DNA of 64,000 nucleotides from Bacteroidota bacterium (GCA_020161535.1 JAIUNW010000007.1:62001-126000), one strand, 5' to 3'. Shown: positions 1 to 9,233, numbered from the stretch's first letter. The notes: generated from the sequence alone by a model not told the origin. Translations and numbers: made by a program.

Positions 1-404
1 GTTTTTATACCAGTATCAACGCCAAACAACTGAATCCGATCAGTCGTAAAGTAGCCGATACCATGCGCATGCCGGTGCAGCCGAACAAGGCCATTGTAGG
101 CGCGAATGCATTTTCACATTCATCGGGCATTCACCAGGATGGTTTTCTGAAAGACACCACCACGTATGAAATCATTGCGCCAGAAGAAGTAGGGGCAGAT
201 AGTTCCAAGATTGTGCTGACAGCCCGCAGCGGTCGCAGTGCCCTCGCTTATCGTTTTCAGAAATTGGGATACAGCTTTACCCGCAATGACATCGATGCTT
301 TGTACGAAGTGTTTTTGCAGGTAGCTGATACCAAGAAAGAAGTGGGCGACGACGATTTGCACACACTCGCCAAAGCCCAACAAGAAAAAACTGTAACCGC
401 CTGA
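1..404 (+). CDS. leuA: 2-isopropylmalate synthase, C-terminal part
   Basis: This is the 3' end of the enzyme that condenses acetyl-CoA with 2-oxoisovalerate, the first committed step of leucine synthesis. The frame is open from the left edge (first full codon at base 3), so the start lies outside the window. The metal-site stretch [13 protein letters not shown] and the later [11 protein letters not shown] are family hallmarks. The protein ends only about 30 residues after the ALYEVF helix, so the C-terminal leucine-sensing domain of the long LeuA form is absent. This looks like the short form and not a truncation, because the next gene begins 3 nt after the stop. It heads the visible leu segment leuA, modF-like, leuB. 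Confidence 0.93.
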   Translation, partial: FYTSINAKQLNPISRKVADTMRMPVQPNKAIVGANAFSHSSGIHQDGFLKDTTTYEIIAPEEVGADSSKIVLTARSGRSALAYRFQKLGYSFTRNDIDALYEVFLQVADTKKEVGDDDLHTLAKAQQEKTVTA

Positions 405-407
405 TAC

Positions 408-1832
408 ATGGCCGCCACGCGCACCATAGCCCATCAAATTGCTTTGCGCTGGCGCAACCGTCCTGTATTGGGACCGGTTTCTTTCGTGCTTGAACCAGGC
501 GAACATTTACTGATCACCGGCGATCCCGGTTCTGGCAAAACCCTGCTCAGCAAAGCATTTACCAAAGAATTGTTTCACGAAGGAACCCTGCATTTTGAAA
601 GCGAGGGCAAACCTGCTTCGCCGCGCATAGTTCGGGTGGAGCAGCACTACCATTTTAACAATCGATCTAACGTCAATAATTTTTATTACCAGCAGCGCTT
701 CAACAGCATCGATGCAGATGATGCCGCTACGATTCGTGAGGAGCTGGAAAAAACAGGCGATGCTGCTGAAAAATGGCTGCCCTTGTTGCGCCTATTTTCG
801 ATGGAGCAACACCTCGACGCACCCCTGCTGCATTTGTCAAGCGGCGAACACAAACGTTTTCAACTGATCCGCGCTTTTTTACAGGCACCGGATATCATGA
901 TACTCGACGAGCCATTCACGGGCATGGATACCCGAAGCCGGCAACTGCTAACCCAACTCATTGAAGAAAGGGCCGCAGGCGGTATGCAATTTGTACTGAT
1001 TTGTGATCCTGCACAGGCACCTGCTTGCTTTCACAAAACCTTGCAGCTCGATAGCCGGTTTCAAATTCCCGATAATGGCCGCATTGAATTACCCGAAAAT
1101 TTATTGCCGGTAAATCACCCGTTTACGCATCTGGTGTTAATGAAAGATGCAGCCATCCGCTACCAGGAGCAGCCATTGTTGGCGGACATCAACTGGACCA
1201 TATTACCGGGCGAGGCCTGGTGGCTGAAAGGGGTAAATGGCTCCGGTAAATCAACCCTGATCAGCTTGATCAATGGCGATAATCCAAAGGCCTATGCCAA
1301 CAACCTCGTATTGTTCGACCGTGTGCGTGGTAGTGGTGAAACCATTTGGGATATCAAGAAAAATATTGGTTATGTATCGCCCGAACTGCAATGGTATTTC
1401 GATCGCAACAGCACGGTATTCCAGGCCGTGGCATCGGGTCTGTTTGATTCCATCGGTTTGTTTCGATCGTTGACGACCGAACAGGAAAAAACCGTGCGCC
1501 AGTGGTTGCATACCTTCCACCTCACTACCGACGCTGATATACCCATTTGGCAATTGTCAACCAGCCAGCAAAGGTTGGCGCTGCTGGCACGCGCCATGGT
1601 AAAAAATCCGGTATTGTTGATTTTGGATGAACCTTGTCAGGGCTTGTCTGATCGCCAACAAAAAGCGTTTACCTCGGCGGTAAACCATCTTTGTGAAGAC
1701 CCGGGTCGCAGCCTTATTTATGTTACACACTATGAACACGAACTGCCTGATTGCATTCGCCACAAAATGGAATTGCAAAATGGCCACGCTATAACCTCTT
1801 CCTATCAACCCGCTAAAGCCCTCAGCGCTTAA
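408..1832 (+). CDS. ModF-like twin ATP-binding cassette protein
   Basis: A 474-residue soluble protein with two fused ABC ATPase domains and no membrane segment. Domain 1 has Walker A GDPGSGKT near residue 38, signature LSSGE near 143 and Walker B IMILDEP near 164. Domain 2 has Walker A GVNGSGKST near 275, a degenerate signature LSTSQ near 382, Walker B LLILDEP near 402 and an H-loop in VTHYEHE near 438. Domain 1 lacks the H-loop histidine (LICDPAQ). The stretch RGSGETIWDIKKNIGYVS closely matches what I know of E. coli ModF, a poorly understood ATPase of the molybdate locus, which also lacks that histidine in domain 1. No modABC genes lie nearby. It sits 3 nt after leuA and 2 nt before leuB, so it is almost certainly co-transcribed. 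Its role in a leucine operon is unknown. Confidence 0.85.
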   Translation: MAATRTIAHQIALRWRNRPVLGPVSFVLEPGEHLLITGDPGSGKTLLSKAFTKELFHEGTLHFESEGKPASPRIVRVEQHYHFNNRSNVNNFYYQQRFNSIDADDAATIREELEKTGDAAEKWLPLLRLFSMEQHLDAPLLHLSSGEHKRFQLIRAFLQAPDIMILDEPFTGMDTRSRQLLTQLIEERAAGGMQFVLICDPAQAPACFHKTLQLDSRFQIPDNGRIELPENLLPVNHPFTHLVLMKDAAIRYQEQPLLADINWTILPGEAWWLKGVNGSGKSTLISLINGDNPKAYANNLVLFDRVRGSGETIWDIKKNIGYVSPELQWYFDRNSTVFQAVASGLFDSIGLFRSLTTEQEKTVRQWLHTFHLTTDADIPIWQLSTSQQRLALLARAMVKNPVLLILDEPCQGLSDRQQKAFTSAVNHLCEDPGRSLIYVTHYEHELPDCIRHKMELQNGHAITSSYQPAKALSA

Positions 1833-1834
1833 CC

Positions 1835-2950
1835 ATGGAAAAAAAGATCAGTGTAATATTTGGCGATGGTATCGGCCCTGAGGTCACCAAACAGGCCATC
1901 AAAGTATTGGATGCCATCGCGCGCGTGTACAACCACCGCTTTCGGTATGAATACCTGAGCATGGGTGCCGAAGCGATTGCCAAAACCGGCGATCCCCTGC
2001 CCGAAGCCACCATCGAAGCTTGTTTGGCTTCTGATGCCACCCTGGTGGGAGCTGTAGGTCATCCGCGATTTGATAACAATCCGTTGACGACTGTTCGACC
2101 CGAACAAGGCCTGTTGCGATTGCGCAAGGCGATGGGCTTGTATGCCAATATCCGTCCTGTAAAATCATATACCTCACTGGCCCATTTATCGGCCTTGAAG
2201 CCCGCGCAACTGGAAGGCGTTGACATCATGATCATTCGCGAGTTGACTGGTGGCATCTATTTTGGTCAAAAGACTTTGTCTGACGATGGTAACCGCGCCA
2301 CCGATGAATGTATATACAACCGCGAAGAAATTGAACGCGTGGCGCACCTGGCTTTTCAATATGCCAAACAACGTCGGGGTAAACTAACGATGATCGACAA
2401 AGCCAATGTGCTGGAAACCTCGCGCCTCTGGCGGAAGACCGTGCAGGAGATCGCGACCCAATACCGCGAAGTGATGGTTGATTATATGTTTGTAGACAAT
2501 GCGGCTACCAAACTGATCTTACAGCCACGCCAGTTTGATGTAGTACTGATCGAAAATATGTTTGGTGATATTTTGAGTGCCGAAGCCAGTGTATTCGGTG
2601 GCTCTATCGGCATGTTGCCGTCGGCAGCTATCGGTGAGGGTCATGCGCTGTTTGAACCAATTCATGGCGCTTATCCGCAGGCGGCGGGCAAGGATATTGC
2701 CAATCCGCTGGGCGCAATATTGAGCGCGGCGATGTTGCTGGATCATTTCAACCTGAAAGACGAAGCAGGGAAAGTGCGCCTGGCGGTTGAATGGACCATT
2801 CACAACGGATTTGTTACAAAAGATATAGACCCGGTGAACTTTTATTTTACGACCACCATCGGCGATATGATTGCCGATTTGATCGTTGATAAATCGCCAT
2901 CGGAGCTGCATGAGGATAATATCCAATTGCGCAAATCGACGATCATTTAA
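1835..2950 (+). CDS. leuB: 3-isopropylmalate dehydrogenase
   Basis: Oxidises and decarboxylates 3-isopropylmalate to 2-oxoisocaproate with NAD+. The 371 residues match the usual family length. Motifs in order are the N-terminal GDGIGPEV, the substrate loop LLRLRKAMGLYANIRPVK with the leucine-side-chain pocket, RELTGGIYFG, the catalytic DKANVLETSRLWR, the metal-binding DNAATKLI and NMFGDILSAEAS, and the NAD-binding EPIHGAYPQAAGKDIANP. The ATG at 1835 lies 2 nt after the stop of the ModF-like gene, which indicates one transcript. No terminator follows leuB, so transcripts could read into the ilv leader just downstream. Confidence 0.97.
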   Translation: MEKKISVIFGDGIGPEVTKQAIKVLDAIARVYNHRFRYEYLSMGAEAIAKTGDPLPEATIEACLASDATLVGAVGHPRFDNNPLTTVRPEQGLLRLRKAMGLYANIRPVKSYTSLAHLSALKPAQLEGVDIMIIRELTGGIYFGQKTLSDDGNRATDECIYNREEIERVAHLAFQYAKQRRGKLTMIDKANVLETSRLWRKTVQEIATQYREVMVDYMFVDNAATKLILQPRQFDVVLIENMFGDILSAEASVFGGSIGMLPSAAIGEGHALFEPIHGAYPQAAGKDIANPLGAILSAAMLLDHFNLKDEAGKVRLAVEWTIHNGFVTKDIDPVNFYFTTTIGDMIADLIVDKSPSELHEDNIQLRKSTII

Positions 2951-2966
2951 AAAAATCGTCTAGTTC

Positions 2967-2997
2967 TTTTTTTTTCGGAGGCAGGTTGTTATATTCG
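2967..2997 (+). promoter_or_regulatory. Candidate promoter of the ilv leader
   Basis: TATATTCG at 2990-2997 resembles the Bacteroidota -7 element TAnnTTTG (one mismatch). It is preceded after a 19-nt spacer by TTTT, a partial match to the -33 TTTG element. Initiation would then fall near 3004, about 10 nt before the leader ATG. This is pattern matching only; the -33 element is weak. Confidence 0.35.
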
Positions 2998-3013
2998 TGT
3001 TCAGCACGATCAC

Positions 3014-3109
3014 ATGACCCAACAAAGGAATATAGTCAGCATTATACGCGCCGCGATTATCGTGGTGCTGGTGCTTATTGTCATTCCGGTAGTTCGGGAG
3101 GTGGTCTGA
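3014..3109 (+). CDS. Branched-chain leader peptide (ilvL-like)
   Basis: A 31-codon open frame from ATG 3014 to TGA 3107-3109 between leuB and ilvE. Eighteen of 31 residues are Ile (7), Val (9) or Leu (2), and codons 15-24 (3056-3085) are ten consecutive branched-chain codons. The peptide resembles the enterobacterial ilvL leader in length, in its MT start and in composition, although sequence identity is not expected in such peptides. The last codons carry a segment able to pair with the following terminator, so translation itself would be the sensor. It could instead be read as a single-pass membrane micropeptide, but the adjoining terminator and antiterminator make the attenuation role much more likely. 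Confidence 0.8.
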   Translation: MTQQRNIVSIIRAAIIVVLVLIVIPVVREVV

Positions 3110-3149
3110 TCTTGTAAATTCATAAACACAATATTGACGGTCCGCCTCC
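3097..3149 (+). promoter_or_regulatory. Antiterminator pairing of the ilv attenuator
   Basis: GGAGGTGG at 3097-3104, inside the last leader codons, can pair with CCGCCTCC at 3142-3149 (8 contiguous pairs, one of them U-G). After a single U-U mismatch three more pairs form between 3106-3108 and 3138-3140. The right-hand segment is the 5' arm and loop start of the terminator, so the two helices exclude each other. A ribosome stalled at codons 15-24 would leave 3097-3104 free to form the antiterminator. A ribosome reaching the stop codon would cover it and let the terminator form. Pairing was read by eye. Confidence 0.72.
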
Positions 3150-3170
3150 AAGTAGGCGGACCGTTTTTTT
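3137..3170 (+). terminator. Intrinsic terminator of the ilv attenuator
   Basis: A perfect 11-bp stem (ACGGTCCGCCT at 3137-3147 with AGGCGGACCGT at 3154-3164) with a 6-nt loop is followed by seven T (3164-3170). It lies 27 nt after the leader stop and 35 nt before the ilvE start, the expected position for conditional termination ahead of the ilv structural genes. Confidence 0.93.
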
Positions 3171-3205
3171 GTACCTGCAATCAAACACCGCTAAATAAAA
3201 ACAAC

Positions 3206-4117
3206 ATGGGCAACTACGTACAAGGAAACAGTTATTACAACGAGCACACGGTACTCTACTTGAATGGGCAGGTGGTGCGCGCGGCAGATGCGAAAATCGA
3301 TTTATACAGTCAATCGCTGCACTACGGCTATGCGGCATTCGAAGGCATTCGCTCCTATCGCACGGCCAGCGGCGAAACCCGCATTTTCAAAGCGGTGGAA
3401 CACTACGATCGACTGCGGCGTTCAGCCGAACTGCTGCACATGCCCTATACTTTTCAGACCGATGAACTGATAGAAGCAACCTACGAAGTGTTGAAACAAA
3501 ACAACCTGCAGGACGCATATATACGTCCGCTGGTCTTCGCACCCGCAAATATGACCTTCAATCCCAATTCGGCCTCCAATATCTGCATCCAGGCCTGGGA
3601 AATGCAACCCTTTCTGGGCGATAAACTCTTGCGCGTGATGAGTTCTTCTTACCAGCGCCCCAACCCCAAAGGTTTTCACATCGAAGCCAAAGCATCGGGT
3701 CACTATGTAAACTCTTTACTCGCCAGCCAGGAAGCAAAGGCCAAGGGATTTGATGAAGCATTGTTGTTGGATATGAACGGATTTGTAGCAGAAGGGCCGG
3801 GCGCGAATATTTTTTACGAAAAAGACGGACAATTATATACACCAGCCATTGGTAACATATTACCCGGCATCACCCGCGCTACTGTATTGGAAATTTGTGC
3901 TGCCGAAGGCATTGCAGTTACCGAAAAACGCATCAGCACCAGCGAACTCAAACAGGCCGATGCCGCTTTCTTCTGTGGAACCGCAGCGGAAGTGATTGGC
4001 TTCAAAAGCCTTGATGAAACTATTTTCCCCTTGCAGTGGAAAGAGTCATTAAGCCATCGCATCCAACAAACCTACAAAGCGTGGGTAACCGAAAACATTA
4101 AAGAACCCATTAGTTAA
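3206..4117 (+). CDS. ilvE: Branched-chain amino acid aminotransferase
   Basis: A PLP-dependent class IV aminotransferase that transfers the amino group of glutamate to the three branched-chain 2-oxo acids. The 303-residue protein has the family start YLNGQVV, the [13 protein letters not shown] segment, the PLP lysine at residue 162 ([12 protein letters not shown]), EGPGANIF and [13 protein letters not shown] chose ATG 3206. The longer open frame from 3134 would run through the terminator hairpin and adds residues unlike the family. It is the first structural gene behind the attenuator, so its expression and that of the genes after it should depend on charged Ile/Val/Leu tRNA. Confidence 0.95.
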   Translation: MGNYVQGNSYYNEHTVLYLNGQVVRAADAKIDLYSQSLHYGYAAFEGIRSYRTASGETRIFKAVEHYDRLRRSAELLHMPYTFQTDELIEATYEVLKQNNLQDAYIRPLVFAPANMTFNPNSASNICIQAWEMQPFLGDKLLRVMSSSYQRPNPKGFHIEAKASGHYVNSLLASQEAKAKGFDEALLLDMNGFVAEGPGANIFYEKDGQLYTPAIGNILPGITRATVLEICAAEGIAVTEKRISTSELKQADAAFFCGTAAEVIGFKSLDETIFPLQWKESLSHRIQQTYKAWVTENIKEPIS

Positions 4118-4130
4118 ACAAGCATTGGAT

Positions 4131-5816
4131 ATGTCAACGCCTTTGAACAAATACTCCCGTACCCTCACCCAGGATCCCACGCAACCCGCCGCCCAGGCCA
4201 TGTTTTATGGCATTGGGCTAACCGATGAAGACTTAGCAAAACCACAGGTCGGCATCGCCAGCATGGGTTATGACGGCAATACCTGCAACATGCACCTGAA
4301 TGATTTGTCGAAAGTAATCAAGCAAAGTATTTGGGACCTGGACCTGGTGGGCCTGATGTTCCATACCATTGGCGTGAGCGATGGCATGAGCAACGGAACC
4401 GATGGCATGCGTTATTCACTGGTGAGCCGCGACATCATTGCTGATTCTATTGAAGCAGTTTGCGGTGCACAGTATTATGATGGATTGATCACGGTACCCG
4501 GTTGCGATAAAAACATGCCGGGTTCTATCATGGCGATGGGAAGATTAAATCGCCCGTCGATTATGGTGTACGGTGGCACCATTGCGCCGGGTCATTACAA
4601 AGGCCAGGACCTGAATATCGTTTCTGCCTTCGAAGCGCTGGGTCAAAAAATTGCCGGTAATTTATCGGAAGGCGATTTCAAAGGCATTGTCAAAAATAGT
4701 TGTCCCGGGGCCGGCGCCTGCGGCGGTATGTACACCGCCAACACCATGGCGGCGGCTATCGAAGCCCTTGGCATGAGCCTCCCCTATTCTTCTTCTAACC
4801 CCGCGTTGAGCGAAGAAAAACAACAAGAATGCAAGCATGCGGGCGAAGCCATCCGGTTACTGTTGGAAAAAGACATCAAGCCCCGCGATATCATGACCCG
4901 TGCGGCTTTCGAAAATGCGCTCGTTACGATTATGGTATTGGGTGGCTCTACCAATGCGGTACTGCACCTGATTGCGATGGCGAAAAGTGTAAATGTGGTA
5001 TTGACGCAAGATGATGTGCAGACCGTGAGTAACCGAATTCCTGTACTGGCTGATCTTAAGCCCAGCGGCAAATACATGATGCAGGATTTGCATGAGCACG
5101 GTGGTATTCCTGCGGTGATGAAATACCTCCTGAACAATGGATTGCTCGATGGCAGTTGCCTCACCGTTACCGGCAAAACACTGGCCGAAAACCTGGCTGC
5201 AGTAGCGCCGGTTAATTTTGAAACCCAGAAAATCATTTTGCCGTTGGAACAACCGATCAAGGCTACTGGTCATCTGCAAATTTTGTATGGCAATCTAGCT
5301 ACCGGTGGCAGTGTTGCCAAGATCAGTGGCAAAGAAGGAGAAACTTTCAAAGGGCCTGCACGGGTGTTTGAAGGTGAACAGGAATTGATCAGCGGCATCA
5401 GCAGTGGTCGCGTAAAGCCGGGTGATGTGGTGGTGATTCGACAGGTTGGTCCGAAGGGCGCACCGGGTATGCCAGAAATGTTGAAACCAACCTCGGCCAT
5501 TATTGGCGCCGGATTGGGTAAATCAGTGGCCCTGATTACCGACGGAAGATTCAGTGGCGGCACACATGGTTTTGTGGTGGGGCATATCACACCCGAAGCT
5601 TATCTAGGCGGCACAATTGCTTTGGTGAATGATGATGATATCATCGAGATCGATGCCGTGAACAATACCATGAATGTATTGGTAGACGATGCAGAACTTG
5701 AACGCCGTCGCGCGGCCTGGCAACAACCCGCGTTGAAAGCAACCAATGGCATTTTATTCAAATACGCCCGCTCGGTAAAAGATGCCAGCGAGGGCTGTGT
5801 AACAGACGAAGCATAA
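4131..5816 (+). CDS. ilvD: Dihydroxy-acid dehydratase
   Basis: An Fe-S lyase that dehydrates 2,3-dihydroxyisovalerate and 2,3-dihydroxy-3-methylvalerate to the 2-oxo acids. The 561-residue protein shows the cluster cysteines in [18 protein letters not shown] and [15 protein letters not shown], and also [26 protein letters not shown] and the C-terminal [19 protein letters not shown] 4131 (MSTPLNKYS) is preferred over the in-frame TTG at 4125. It begins 13 nt after ilvE and ends 12 nt before ilvB. Confidence 0.97.
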   Translation: MSTPLNKYSRTLTQDPTQPAAQAMFYGIGLTDEDLAKPQVGIASMGYDGNTCNMHLNDLSKVIKQSIWDLDLVGLMFHTIGVSDGMSNGTDGMRYSLVSRDIIADSIEAVCGAQYYDGLITVPGCDKNMPGSIMAMGRLNRPSIMVYGGTIAPGHYKGQDLNIVSAFEALGQKIAGNLSEGDFKGIVKNSCPGAGACGGMYTANTMAAAIEALGMSLPYSSSNPALSEEKQQECKHAGEAIRLLLEKDIKPRDIMTRAAFENALVTIMVLGGSTNAVLHLIAMAKSVNVVLTQDDVQTVSNRIPVLADLKPSGKYMMQDLHEHGGIPAVMKYLLNNGLLDGSCLTVTGKTLAENLAAVAPVNFETQKIILPLEQPIKATGHLQILYGNLATGGSVAKISGKEGETFKGPARVFEGEQELISGISSGRVKPGDVVVIRQVGPKGAPGMPEMLKPTSAIIGAGLGKSVALITDGRFSGGTHGFVVGHITPEAYLGGTIALVNDDDIIEIDAVNNTMNVLVDDAELERRRAAWQQPALKATNGILFKYARSVKDASEGCVTDEA

Positions 5817-5828
5817 AAAATTACGACC

Positions 5829-7574
5829 ATGAGTACTATAGCAGCAACCCAGGGCAGCAAATCTGCCAGCAAAGAAAAAACCACTACTACCATTAGCGGT
5901 AGTGTGGCCGTGCTGGAAGCTTTTTTGGCAGAAGGTGTTGATACGATTTTTGGTTATCCCGGTGGCGCCATCATGCCCATCTATGATGCGTTGTACGATT
6001 ATAACGATCGACTGAAACATATTCTTGTTCGCCATGAACAAGGAGGTATTCATGCCGCGCAGGGATATGCGCGCACTTCGGGTAGAACCGGTGTGGTGTT
6101 TGCGACCAGTGGTCCTGGTGCCACCAATTTGGTGACAGGCCTCGCAGATGCGATGATCGACTCCAATCCGATTGTATGTGTAACCGGTCAGGTATTCGCA
6201 CATTTGTTGGGCACCGACGCGTTTCAGGAAACAGATGTGATCAATATTACCACGCCGGTTACCAAATGGAATTACCAGGTGACAGACGCAAGTGAAATTC
6301 CGCATGTGCTGGCCAAGGCCTTTTATATCGCCGCCAGCGGCCGACCTGGCCCCGTGTTGATCGATATCACCAAGAATGCGCAACTGCAGCAATTTGAATA
6401 CAGCGGTTACGAAAAATGCAATCATATTCGGAGTTATCGGCCCAAACCCAATGTACGAACCGAATACATTGAAGAAGCGGCGGCTCTCATCAACCAGGCT
6501 GAACGCCCCTTTGTTTTATTTGGACAAGGGGTGATACTGGGGAAAGCAGAACAGGAGTTTCGCGCTTTCATTGAGAAATCGGGCATCCCGGCAGCCTGGA
6601 CCATTATGGGCCTGAGTGCCTTGCCCACCGATCATCCGCTGAATGTGGGCATGCTGGGTATGCATGGCAACTACGGCCCCAATGTACTCACCAACGAATG
6701 TGATGTGTTGATTGCCGTGGGTATGCGCTTTGATGACCGTGTAACCGGTCGCCTGGATAAATATGCCAAACAGGCGAAAGTAATTCACCTCGATATTGAT
6801 CCGGCTGAAATAGACAAGAATGTGAAGACAACCGTTCCCGTGTGGGGTGATTGTAAGGAAACCCTGCCGTTGCTAACAGCCGCCATCAACCAGAAAGTAT
6901 ATCCGCAATGGCTGGGCAAATTCAATGAGTATCGCAAGCAGGAAGAAGAGCAGTGCATTCAACCTGAAATGCATTCGACGAGTGAAGTGATGACCATGGC
7001 CGAGGTGATCAATCAATTGAATGAATTGACCGACGGCAATGCAGTGATTGTAACTGATGTGGGCCAGCACCAGATGGTTGCCTGCCGTTACGCCAAATTC
7101 AACGATAGCAAGAGCAATGTTACCTCCGGTGGATTGGGTACCATGGGCTTCGGCTTGCCCGCGGCCATTGGCGCCAAATACGGCGCACCCGATCGCCAGG
7201 TGGTGGCCATCATTGGAGACGGTGGTATGCAGATGACCATCCAGGAGCTCGGCACCATCATGCAGTTTGGTGCAGCCGTGAAAATCATCATCCTCAACAA
7301 CCAGTTTTTGGGCATGGTACGCCAGTGGCAGCAACTCTTCCACGACAAGCGCTATTCATTCGTGAATATCACCAGCCCCGATTTCGTGGCGGTTGCCAAG
7401 GGCTACCATATCGACGCCCAAAAAGTGGAGCGCCGTGATCAACTACCCGCCGCCCTAAAAACCATGCTCGACAGCAAGGACGCCTACCTGCTTGAAATCA
7501 TGGTCGGAAAAGAAAACAACGTTTTCCCCATGGTACCGCAGGGTTGCAGCGTGGCCGAAATAAGATTGAAGTAA
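5829..7574 (+). CDS. ilvB: Acetolactate synthase, catalytic subunit
   Basis: A ThDP- and FAD-dependent enzyme that makes acetolactate from pyruvate, or acetohydroxybutyrate from pyruvate and 2-oxobutyrate. The 581 residues include FGYPGGAIMPIYDAL, the ThDP-activating glutamate at residue 70 in RHEQGGIHAAQGYAR, the FAD-region GADUL-type segment ending at GMRFDDRVTG, and the ThDP-binding GDGGMQM near residue 463 with NNQFLGMVRQWQ about 30 residues on. The first ~18 residues are Ser/Thr/Lys rich and outside the conserved fold. The regulatory subunit gene ilvN lies downstream, but a methyltransferase gene and repeat DNA separate the two, which are normally adjacent. Confidence 0.97.
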   Translation: MSTIAATQGSKSASKEKTTTTISGSVAVLEAFLAEGVDTIFGYPGGAIMPIYDALYDYNDRLKHILVRHEQGGIHAAQGYARTSGRTGVVFATSGPGATNLVTGLADAMIDSNPIVCVTGQVFAHLLGTDAFQETDVINITTPVTKWNYQVTDASEIPHVLAKAFYIAASGRPGPVLIDITKNAQLQQFEYSGYEKCNHIRSYRPKPNVRTEYIEEAAALINQAERPFVLFGQGVILGKAEQEFRAFIEKSGIPAAWTIMGLSALPTDHPLNVGMLGMHGNYGPNVLTNECDVLIAVGMRFDDRVTGRLDKYAKQAKVIHLDIDPAEIDKNVKTTVPVWGDCKETLPLLTAAINQKVYPQWLGKFNEYRKQEEEQCIQPEMHSTSEVMTMAEVINQLNELTDGNAVIVTDVGQHQMVACRYAKFNDSKSNVTSGGLGTMGFGLPAAIGAKYGAPDRQVVAIIGDGGMQMTIQELGTIMQFGAAVKIIILNNQFLGMVRQWQQLFHDKRYSFVNITSPDFVAVAKGYHIDAQKVERRDQLPAALKTMLDSKDAYLLEIMVGKENNVFPMVPQGCSVAEIRLK

Positions 7575-7635
7575 ATAGTATTTGAAGCCAACACTAAAAA
7601 CATACCAGCACTAAGCAATCAAACTCTAACAAAAA

Positions 7636-7708
7636 AACGCTGTTCCTCCGTGGTCTCTGCGAGAAACCCCTCAGCCAGAAACCCGCTCTGCGAGAAACAA
7701 AACAGCCA
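7636..7708 (+). repeat. Repeat element A: head plus short GAAAC units
   Basis: The head (about 7636-7662, ending GGTCTCTGCGA) matches the heads of elements B (10525-10553, inverted) and C (12003-12031). It is followed by three decayed units of 15-16 nt that begin GAAAC (7663, 7678, 7694). It occupies most of the ilvB-methyltransferase gap (7575-7811). The open frame upstream of the methyltransferase start is this repeat read as protein, not coding sequence. Confidence 0.7.
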
Positions 7709-7811
7709 GTTTGATGCTGCAGAAGAACAAAGAAAGCCGCACAAAAACAGTGTAAAGAAACCTAGCACAAAAACAGGCGCAAAACAAATAATTCTCTGTA
7801 CGAAAACAGAC

Positions 7812-8522
7812 ATGCAATACAAGTCGACCATAGAAGAAATACGCAACCGCTTCGACAACGACGTGGCCCGCTTCTCCAACCTCGATACGGGACAGGTATC
7901 TACCATCGATGCCAGCGTCCCTCTCGAATTGATCACTGAAGCGGCAAAACGGATTGTCCCTGCTGCCAGTACATTACTGGATGTAGGCTGCGGTGCGGGC
8001 AACTATACTTTGAAGATGTTGCAAAAATTACCGGGACTACATTGCACGCTGGTTGATCTCAGCAAACCGATGCTCGACAAAGCCGTTGAACGGGTTTCTA
8101 CCAATACCAACGGAACAGTTACAACCATGCAGGGCGATATCCGTAGCCTAGACCTACCGGAAAACCATTTCGACATTATCCTTGCCGGCGCCGTATTGCA
8201 TCACCTGCGCGAGGATGCCGACTGGGAAACAACTTTTACAAAACTGTACCGGCTGCTGAAACCCGGTGGATGCCTGATGATCTCCGACCTGGTAATACAG
8301 GAGTCCGCCGCCATGACGGCCTATACCTGGGAGCGCTACGGTGATTACCTTGAAAGCGTAAAAGATAAAACCTATCGCCAGCAGGTGATGGACTATATCG
8401 CCAAAGAAGACTCGCCCCGCTCCGTCACTTACCAAACCGAGCTCATGAAGAAAATCGGATTTCGTTCAACAGAATTGTTACATAAGAATATGTGTTTTGC
8501 GGCCTTTGGCGGCATCAAATAA
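7812..8522 (+). CDS. Class I SAM-dependent methyltransferase
   Basis: A 236-residue Rossmann-fold methyltransferase. SAM-binding motif I is LLDVGCGAGNYT (near residue 57). An acidic motif VDLSKPMLDKA follows, then FDIILAGAVLHHL as motif IV and LKPGGCLMISDL. The substrate is not predictable. ATG 7812 is chosen because the in-frame extension back to 7650 is repeat element A. It lies between ilvB and ilvN with 19 nt to the ilvN start, so it should be co-expressed, but no branched-chain step needs a methyltransferase. Confidence 0.85.
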   Translation: MQYKSTIEEIRNRFDNDVARFSNLDTGQVSTIDASVPLELITEAAKRIVPAASTLLDVGCGAGNYTLKMLQKLPGLHCTLVDLSKPMLDKAVERVSTNTNGTVTTMQGDIRSLDLPENHFDIILAGAVLHHLREDADWETTFTKLYRLLKPGGCLMISDLVIQESAAMTAYTWERYGDYLESVKDKTYRQQVMDYIAKEDSPRSVTYQTELMKKIGFRSTELLHKNMCFAAFGGIK

Positions 8523-8541
8523 AAAACTGAAAACGCTCATC

Positions 8542-9129
8542 ATGAAACAGGAATTCACCATAACCGTTTACACCGAAAACCAGATCGGCTTGCTAACCCG
8601 CATCGCCATCATCTTTTCGCGGCGTAAGATCAATGTGGAAAGCCTCAACACTTCCCCTTCTGAGATTGAGAACATCCACCGCTTCAATATTGTGATCAAC
8701 GAAACAGAAGAAGTGGTGCGCAAACTCTGCCGCCAAATTGAAAAGCAGGTGGAAGTATTAAAAGCATATTACAGCAGCAATGATGAAATCATCTGGCAGG
8801 AAATGGCGCTGTACAAAGTGCCTACCGACCAGGTAGCAGAAAAAGTGCAGGTAGAGCGATTGCTGCGCCAGTACGGTGCCCGGGCGGTGGTGATCAGGAA
8901 AGACTACACCGTTTTTGAAGCCACCGGCCACCGGGAAGAAACCGACAAACTGATTGAGATTTTAGGCGAGTACGGCCTGATCGAATTCGTGAGAAGTGCG
9001 CGCGTGGCCATCATCAAGAACTCAAAAGGTTTCCACGACAAACTGCGTCAGTTCGAAAAACGCGAACCCGGCGAAGAGGTCATTGAAAACGAATACCTGG
9101 GGCAGAACCAGAAAGTATTTACGATGTAA
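8542..9129 (+). CDS. ilvN: Acetolactate synthase, regulatory subunit
   Basis: The small subunit of acetolactate synthase, which stimulates the catalytic subunit and confers valine feedback. The 195 residues begin with an ACT domain (FTITVYTENQIGLLTRIAIIF), followed by the family RRKINVESLNTSPSE and a C-terminal half with YGLIEFVRSARVAI. The length is slightly longer than the enterobacterial IlvH. ATG 8542 (MKQEFTITV) is the conserved start; the frame open from 8497 overlaps the methyltransferase. Confidence 0.95.
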   Translation: MKQEFTITVYTENQIGLLTRIAIIFSRRKINVESLNTSPSEIENIHRFNIVINETEEVVRKLCRQIEKQVEVLKAYYSSNDEIIWQEMALYKVPTDQVAEKVQVERLLRQYGARAVVIRKDYTVFEATGHREETDKLIEILGEYGLIEFVRSARVAIIKNSKGFHDKLRQFEKREPGEEVIENEYLGQNQKVFTM

Positions 9130-9196
9130 TAAAAACCATCTTTTCGGTTATACATCAACGTTAGAACTGCAACCAGTAAATCAAATTTTAAGTTAT

Positions 9197-9233
9197 AATC
9201 CTTCGTTCATTTCAAGTAACAATCCATCGTTCA
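9197..9233 (+). repeat. Short direct repeat before ilvC
   Basis: AATCCTTCGTTCA (9197-9209) recurs as AATCCATCGTTCA (9221-9233), 24 nt apart with one mismatch, in the AT-rich 125-nt gap between ilvN and ilvC. It may be a protein site or local slippage. No hairpin or leader frame rich in branched-chain codons is seen here, so ilvC appears not to have its own attenuator. Confidence 0.45.

Noticed and set aside
3134..3205. Longer N-terminus for ilvE starting at 3134
   Set aside because: It would be translated through the terminator hairpin, and the family start fits ATG 3206.
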